NCBI GenBank assembly: GCA_964446385.1
Contig: CAYUOH010000002.1
Coordinates: 124,001 to 188,000 of the forward strand
DNA length: 64,000 nt
Reading direction: 5' to 3'
Source: CAYSRC01 sp964446385
GTDB lineage: Bacteria; Bacillota; Clostridia; Oscillospirales; Ruminococcaceae
The notes below the pieces were generated by a model. It was not told where the DNA came from, did not search any database, and saw nothing but the letters and a program-made list of their open reading frames with translations. Shown piece by piece: positions 59,550-64,000 of the stretch. Position 1 is the first letter of the stretch. The number at the start of each line of letters is the position of its first letter. A program made the translations under genes and the position numbers.

Positions 59550-60848
59550 ATGCAGAAGGTATACACTAAAATTGAAACAATTGTAGGCAACGTTGTTTCC
59601 GTACACGCCGAGGGCGTCCGCAACGGCGACCTTGCGATGGTAGGACGAAGCTATGCGAATGTTATCCGTCTTGAGGGCGACCTTGTATCGCTTCAGGTAT
59701 TCGCTGGAGCCCAGGGTGTATCCACGACCGACCCCGTTAGATTTTTGAACCGGCCCATGATGGTATCCTTTGGCGATGAGCTGCTGGGCCGTGTCTTCAC
59801 CGGAAGCGGCGTGCCCCGCGATAACGGGCCCGAGCTTTCCGATAATATGATTGCGATAGGCGGACCTTCCGTCAACCCGGCAAAGCGAATCGTCCCCAAA
59901 AACATGATACGCACCGGAATACCCATGATAGACGTGTTCAACACTCTGGTTGAAAGCCAGAAACTCCCCATTTTCAGCGTTTCAGGCGAGCCTTACAACG
60001 AGCTTTTGGCCCGAATCGCCATGCAGGCTGTGGTCGACATTATCGTAATCGGCGGAATGGGTCTGAAATACGACGACTATCTGTTCTTCCGCGACGCCAT
60101 TGACAAAGGCGGCGCCATGGGACGTACCGTAATGTACATCCACACCGCGTCCGACCCGATAGTCGAATGCACACTGGTGCCCGATATGGCCCTTGCTGTT
60201 GCGGAACAGTTCGCACTGCAGGGCAAGCGTGTTCTTGCTCTCCTGACCGACATGACCAACTACGCCGACGCGCAGAAGGAAATGGCCATTACCATGGAAC
60301 AGGTGCCCAGCAACCGCGGTTACCCCGGCGATCTGTACAGCGTTCTGGCCTCCCGCTATGAAAAGGCCGTCGACTTCGAAGGCGCAGGTTCTCTTACGAT
60401 CCTTGCGGTTACCACAATGCCCGGCGACGACGTTACCCACCCGGTACCCGACAACACCGGATACATCACCGAAGGACAGTTCTATCTCCGCGGCGGGCGC
60501 ATCGAACCGTTCGGAAGCCTGTCCCGTCTGAAACAAAACGTAAACGGCGAAACGCGAGACGACCACCGTTCTCTTATGGACGGAATGATACGTCTTTACA
60601 GCAGCTACCAGGAATCCAAAGAAAAGAAGTCAATGGGCTTCCTGATGACCGAATGGGACGAAAAACTTATGAAATACGGCGGGCTTTTCGAGACAAAGCT
60701 TATGAGCCTCGACGTCGACATTCCTCTGGAGGAGGCTCTTGACCTGGGCTGGCAAATTCTCGCCGACTGCTTCGAACCCAACGAGACAGGTCTGAAAACC
60801 GACCTGATCAAAGAATACTGGCCCGGCTACAGCGCCGCGGCGGAATAG
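59550..60848 (+). CDS. atpB: V-type ATPase subunit B
   Basis: A 432-residue non-catalytic head subunit. It lacks a Walker A; the equivalent site reads FSVSGEPYNELLARIAMQA, as expected for subunit B. Further family marks are RTGIPMIDVFNTLVESQK and LTDMTNYADAQKE. CTGAAGG and the end of atpA provide the ribosome site, giving tight coupling. It pairs with A in the hexameric head. The length is slightly shorter than archaeal B subunits (about 460), with no sign of truncation. Confidence 0.96.
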   Translation: MQKVYTKIETIVGNVVSVHAEGVRNGDLAMVGRSYANVIRLEGDLVSLQVFAGAQGVSTTDPVRFLNRPMMVSFGDELLGRVFTGSGVPRDNGPELSDNMIAIGGPSVNPAKRIVPKNMIRTGIPMIDVFNTLVESQKLPIFSVSGEPYNELLARIAMQAVVDIIVIGGMGLKYDDYLFFRDAIDKGGAMGRTVMYIHTASDPIVECTLVPDMALAVAEQFALQGKRVLALLTDMTNYADAQKEMAITMEQVPSNRGYPGDLYSVLASRYEKAVDFEGAGSLTILAVTTMPGDDVTHPVPDNTGYITEGQFYLRGGRIEPFGSLSRLKQNVNGETRDDHRSLMDGMIRLYSSYQESKEKKSMGFLMTEWDEKLMKYGGLFETKLMSLDVDIPLEEALDLGWQILADCFEPNETGLKTDLIKEYWPGYSAAAE

Positions 60849-60858
60849 GGGGTAGAGA

Positions 60859-61473
60859 ATGGCGTCTGTCAAACTGACAAAGAACGAGCTTAAGATCCAG
60901 AAAGACCGTCTTCAACAGTTTGAGCGTTATCTGCCCACACTTCAGCTTAAACAGCAGCAGCTTCAGACGGTTATGATGCAGCTTGACGCCCAGGCGCAGG
61001 CTCTTGAAAAGCGCCGGGAGCGCTCCATATCCGGACTGAATCACTGGATCGCGGTGTATTCCGAAAATACTGCCTTTACGGAAGATAAACGGCTTGAAAA
61101 TCTTGTGGTGCCGGATACGGTGGAATGCACAGAGGATAACATCGCCGGCGTTACCGTGCCGGTGTTCCGGGAGCTTACATTCCGGAATATCGACTACGAG
61201 CCGGAGAATTACCCGCTTTGGGTAGACACCGGAATCGAAAAGCTGAAGGATATCGCCGAAATAGACGCGAGGCTTAAGGTACTTTCCATAAGTCGCCAGC
61301 GTCTTGGGGACGAACTTAGAACCACGTCCCAGCGCGTAAATCTGTTTGAAAAGGTCAAAATACCCGAAGCACATGAAAACATCCGTGTGATAGGCATCTA
61401 TCTTGGCGACCAGCAGACCTCCGCGGTCGTCCGGGGAAAGATAGCGAAGAAAAAGCTGCAGGTACACTCATGA
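60859..61473 (+). CDS. atpD: V-type ATPase subunit D
   Basis: A 204-residue central-axle subunit. The N-terminal helix (KLTKNELKIQKDRLQQFERYLP) and the long C-terminal helix (LGDELRTTSQRVNLFEKVKIP) would form the coiled coil inside the A3B3 head. The latter is the conserved 'RRVNALE'-type region. GGGGGTAGAG precedes the ATG. Its ATGA overlaps the start of subunit I. No subunit F gene is present, which fits the compact operon type. Confidence 0.92.
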   Translation: MASVKLTKNELKIQKDRLQQFERYLPTLQLKQQQLQTVMMQLDAQAQALEKRRERSISGLNHWIAVYSENTAFTEDKRLENLVVPDTVECTEDNIAGVTVPVFRELTFRNIDYEPENYPLWVDTGIEKLKDIAEIDARLKVLSISRQRLGDELRTTSQRVNLFEKVKIPEAHENIRVIGIYLGDQQTSAVVRGKIAKKKLQVHS

Positions 61474-63287
61474 TAGAGAAAATGAAAATCGTTCATATCG
61501 TGGCAGCCTCGGCTAACAGAAATGAATTACTGGACGACCTCAGAAATCTGGGAATCCTGCACCCTGCGGAAAAGGGCCCCGCGGACCCGGCGGGGGCAGC
61601 GGAATTCGACCGGCTCAGCCGTTCGCGGGTTGTGCTTTCGGAATATCCGGGCGCCGGCACCGACAGGACAGTCATGGACGGCGAACAGTTTCTTGTAATG
61701 GACAATAGTGTCCGGGCTGCAATGAACCGGCGTGCGGATCTGGTGGCGCAGCGCGACACCGCGGCGATGGCCGCCGATAAAATCGCCGCGTGGGGCAACT
61801 TTGAGCCGGCCCTATTTCAAAAAGTGAAAGAATCCGGTTACGACATCCGTATCTACCGCATGGGAAAAGGGGAGTACGCCCAAATGAAGGCCGACCCCGA
61901 CGTGAAGTTCGTAACCCTGGCCCCGGTTGAAAAGATGTACACCGTGGCCACTGTAGGCGCTCCGACCGACACCCATGGCGGTATGGAGTTCGAGATCCCC
62001 GAAAAAGGCCTCGACCAGCTTCGCAGAGAGGTCGGGCAGGCCCAAAAGGGCATCGAGGATTGCGACCGTATCCTTGAGAATGCCGCAAGTCATCTCGCAA
62101 GCTACGACGCCGCTCTGGTACGTGTGCAAAACGGCATAGTATACAGCGGTGTGAACAGCGCCTTGGGCGAGGACAGCGGTCTTGTATGGCTTTCGGGTTA
62201 TCTTCCCGCCGACGACGCGGACAAATTTCGCGAGGCAGCAAAGGAAAACGGATGGGCCTACGCGATGGACGACCCCGCCGAAGAAGACGAGGCGGTCCCG
62301 ACCAAGATCCGCTACAGTAAAGTAACGGCCCTGATGAAACCTCTTTTCGACATCCTCGGCACAATACCGGGCTACAGGGAATACGATATTTCTTTCTGGT
62401 TCCTTTGCTTCTTTGCTTTGTTTTTCGCCATAATCATTGGAGACGCGGGCTACGGTCTTATCTTCCTTATAGGCGCGGCCGCCATAAATATTAAAACAAA
62501 GAAATGCGGCGACGCACTTGCCCTTCTGTATGTACTTTCGGGTGCGACGCTTGTGTGGGGCGCAGTTACCGGCGCCTGGTTCGGCCTAGAGGGTGCGATG
62601 AATATCCCGTTCCTGAAAGCTCTCGTTGTACCCGGGTTCGCCAACTATCCGCAGTACTTTAACGTCGAAACCGTGGTACAGCAGAACAACATCATGAAAT
62701 TCTGCTTCCTCATAGGCACAATCCAGCTTTCGCTGGCATGCATCCTCGCGGTACGGCGCAAGATCGCCGAGAAGAACATTTCTCTCGTGGCAGATGTCGC
62801 ATGGTTCTTATCCATCAACGCCCTTTATTACGTGGTTCTGTTCCTCGTAATCGGCCAGAGCGCCAATCTCGGCCTCGCGGGCGCAATTGTGGGCGCAGGA
62901 TTTGTAACGGTGCTTGTGTTCGGAAGCCAGGGCCCCGGCGTAAAGTTCGGCGACGGAATCAAATCCGGTCTCGGCAACTTCCTTACCACATTTCTCAATA
63001 CAGTTTCAGCATTCGGCAATATTATGAGCTATATACGGCTTTTCGCAGTGGGGATGGCCTCTCTGGCTATCGCACAGAGCTTCAATAATATGGCTTCCGG
63101 ATTCAGCGGACCCCTTGTTATAGTGGGTGCCCTGATTATGATTGTGGGTCATACGCTTAATATAGTAATGGGCTTTCTGTCTGTAGTGGTTCATGGTGTT
63201 CGCCTGAACCTTCTGGAATTCTCCGGACAGCTTGGCATGGAATGGTCCGGGAGTGCGTACGAGCCCTTCAAAAATCAAGATAAATAA
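61470..63287 (+). CDS. atpI: V-type ATPase membrane subunit I
   Basis: A 605-residue stator and ion-channel subunit. About 300 cytoplasmic residues with helical hairpins come first, then about seven or eight membrane segments beginning near residue 305. Conserved parts include GTIPGYREYDISFWF and FFALFFAIIIGDAGYGLIF at the start of the membrane domain and NIMSYIRLFAVGMASLAIA, in which the Arg faces the rotor glutamate. HTLNIVMGFLSVVVHGVRLNL is near the end. It starts inside the ATGA overlap with atpD. Confidence 0.95.
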   Translation: MIEKMKIVHIVAASANRNELLDDLRNLGILHPAEKGPADPAGAAEFDRLSRSRVVLSEYPGAGTDRTVMDGEQFLVMDNSVRAAMNRRADLVAQRDTAAMAADKIAAWGNFEPALFQKVKESGYDIRIYRMGKGEYAQMKADPDVKFVTLAPVEKMYTVATVGAPTDTHGGMEFEIPEKGLDQLRREVGQAQKGIEDCDRILENAASHLASYDAALVRVQNGIVYSGVNSALGEDSGLVWLSGYLPADDADKFREAAKENGWAYAMDDPAEEDEAVPTKIRYSKVTALMKPLFDILGTIPGYREYDISFWFLCFFALFFAIIIGDAGYGLIFLIGAAAINIKTKKCGDALALLYVLSGATLVWGAVTGAWFGLEGAMNIPFLKALVVPGFANYPQYFNVETVVQQNNIMKFCFLIGTIQLSLACILAVRRKIAEKNISLVADVAWFLSINALYYVVLFLVIGQSANLGLAGAIVGAGFVTVLVFGSQGPGVKFGDGIKSGLGNFLTTFLNTVSAFGNIMSYIRLFAVGMASLAIAQSFNNMASGFSGPLVIVGALIMIVGHTLNIVMGFLSVVVHGVRLNLLEFSGQLGMEWSGSAYEPFKNQDK

Positions 63288-63310
63288 TAATTTTATAGGA
63301 GATATTTATT

Positions 63311-63745
63311 ATGTTAATGCAAGCAATCGCTATGTCCGCTGCATTGGGTCTGTCCGCTCTGGGCTCCGGTTTCGGTGCTTATTTTGCCAGTATGTCATCC
63401 GTCGGTGCATGGAAAAAATGCTATGCCGCCGGCAAGCCCGCGCCCTTCATCATGGTTGCATTCTCAGGCGCCCCGCTTACACAGACCATCTACGGCTTCC
63501 TTTTAATGAACTTCATTCGCAGCGCCCTTGACGGCGGCACGGACTCCACTCTGGGTCTGTTTACCGGTCTGTTCGGAGGCCTTGTAATCGGACTTTCCGC
63601 CTTCTTCCAAGGACGCGTTGCCGCAGCCGCAGCCGACGCTCTGGGCGAGACAGGCAAAGGCACCGCCAACTATTTCATCGTTATCGGTATTATCGAAACC
63701 GTCGCCCTGTTTACTCTGGTATTCTGCCTCCTTCTCTTACAGTAA
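63311..63745 (+). CDS. atpK: V-type ATPase rotor (proteolipid) subunit K
   Basis: A 144-residue protein with four membrane helices, i.e. two fused hairpins. The residues that bind Na+ in the Enterococcus hirae K ring have counterparts: T57 and Q58 (APLTQTIYG), Q100 (FFQGRVAAAA) and E129 (IIETVALF), at spacing like T64/Q65/Q110/E139. The first hairpin carries no acidic residue, so there is one ion site per subunit. It is the last gene, 23 bases after atpI, with AGGAG upstream and a terminator behind. Confidence 0.93.
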   Translation: MLMQAIAMSAALGLSALGSGFGAYFASMSSVGAWKKCYAAGKPAPFIMVAFSGAPLTQTIYGFLLMNFIRSALDGGTDSTLGLFTGLFGGLVIGLSAFFQGRVAAAAADALGETGKGTANYFIVIGIIETVALFTLVFCLLLLQ

Positions 63746-63793
63746 GAAAAGGCTTCCCCTAAATTTATAACCGATTCGTTTTAAGCGAAACAA

Positions 63794-63845
63794 AGAGACC
63801 AGCCACAACTAAGCGTAATGCTTAGTACGGGCTGGTCTTTTTATA
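63794..63845 (+). terminator. Intrinsic terminator of the V-ATPase operon
   Basis: AGACCAGCC pairs with GGCTGGTCT, and an inner CTAAGC/GCTTAG hairpin sits in the loop; TTTTTAT follows. The remaining 155 bases to the window end are AT-rich, without a gene that I can see. Confidence 0.9.
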
Positions 63846-64000
63846 TAATAAACAAAATTTAAGGATTTAATCTGTAATATTTGTGGAATATTATGCATTA
63901 TGATTGCTATATAGTTATTTATATCGTATTATTTCAGTGTATACCCATTTTTATGAATCGCATTATTTTTATAGTTGCCCATTTGTTATAAGCTGGACTT

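Noticed and set aside
63846..64000. Possible gene or RNA at the right edge
   Set aside because: Only AT-rich sequence with frequent stops in all frames was seen; no stable structure or coding signal.

Overview
The window looks like a chromosomal piece of a Gram-positive anaerobe of the Bacillota, most likely an uncultured gut or rumen Clostridia lineage. The basis is a DegV-family protein, a short type I glutamine synthetase, strong GGAGG ribosome sites with frequent TTG starts, AT-rich intergenic DNA with sigma-A promoters and U-tailed terminators, a Clostridia-style palindromic repeat, and ferredoxin and Fe-S oxidoreductase genes. A run of ten Ns at 43542-43551 shows that this is a draft or metagenome assembly. 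No rRNA, tRNA, insertion sequence, phage gene or CRISPR array was seen.

Layout. 1-3.3 kb: the end of a glycosyltransferase, a nitroreductase, a second glycosyltransferase and a DUF2461 protein. 3.4-11.6 kb: housekeeping genes. These are glutamine synthetase overlapping a phosphopantetheinyl transferase, a minus-strand degV / membrane protein / URO-D-like unit, then dtd, a YwaF-like membrane protein, free methionine-R-sulfoxide reductase and an MTA/SAH-deaminase-like amidohydrolase. 11.6-15.9 kb: a minus-strand ABC transporter operon (ATPase, permease, GldG-like, DUF4340). 16.2-18.3 kb: an MFS transporter and an E2-like acyltransferase that lacks the catalytic His. 18.6-27.0 kb: one long operon of hydrolases (two type-B carboxylesterases, an acyltransferase-3, a beta-lactamase-fold esterase, two esterase-D-type enzymes) ending in an Fe-S aldo/keto reductase. 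27.1-43.4 kb: a surface-polysaccharide block (GT2-GT4 fusion, a 1361-residue multi-module RgpF/GT protein, a PP-loop/pyruvyl-transferase fusion, a TPP enzyme, a family 2 glycosidase, a zeta-like kinase, two multi-spanning membrane proteins). 43.4-54.6 kb: a gapped GNAT gene and a second hydrolase region (two tandem type-B carboxylesterases, two tandem esterases with an Ig-like N-terminus, an M20 amidohydrolase with two membrane proteins, a 16-cysteine ferredoxin, and an esterase homologue whose nucleophile Ser is Ala). 54.7-56.5 kb: two unrecognised genes. 56.6-63.8 kb: a complete seven-gene V-type ATPase operon of the E-DUF2764-A-B-D-I-K type.

How it may work together. The most unusual property is the concentration of about ten ester or amide hydrolase-fold proteins of several unrelated families in two nearby regions. 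All lack signal peptides, their codon choice looks like that of well-expressed genes, and they sit with an Fe-S reductase, a polyferredoxin and a candidate M20-linked transporter. I read this as a cytoplasmic system that removes acyl groups from imported small molecules. That reading is inference; the substrate cannot be told from sequence. The V-ATPase K subunit keeps the residues expected for Na+ binding, so an ion-gradient role for the terminal operon is reasonable.
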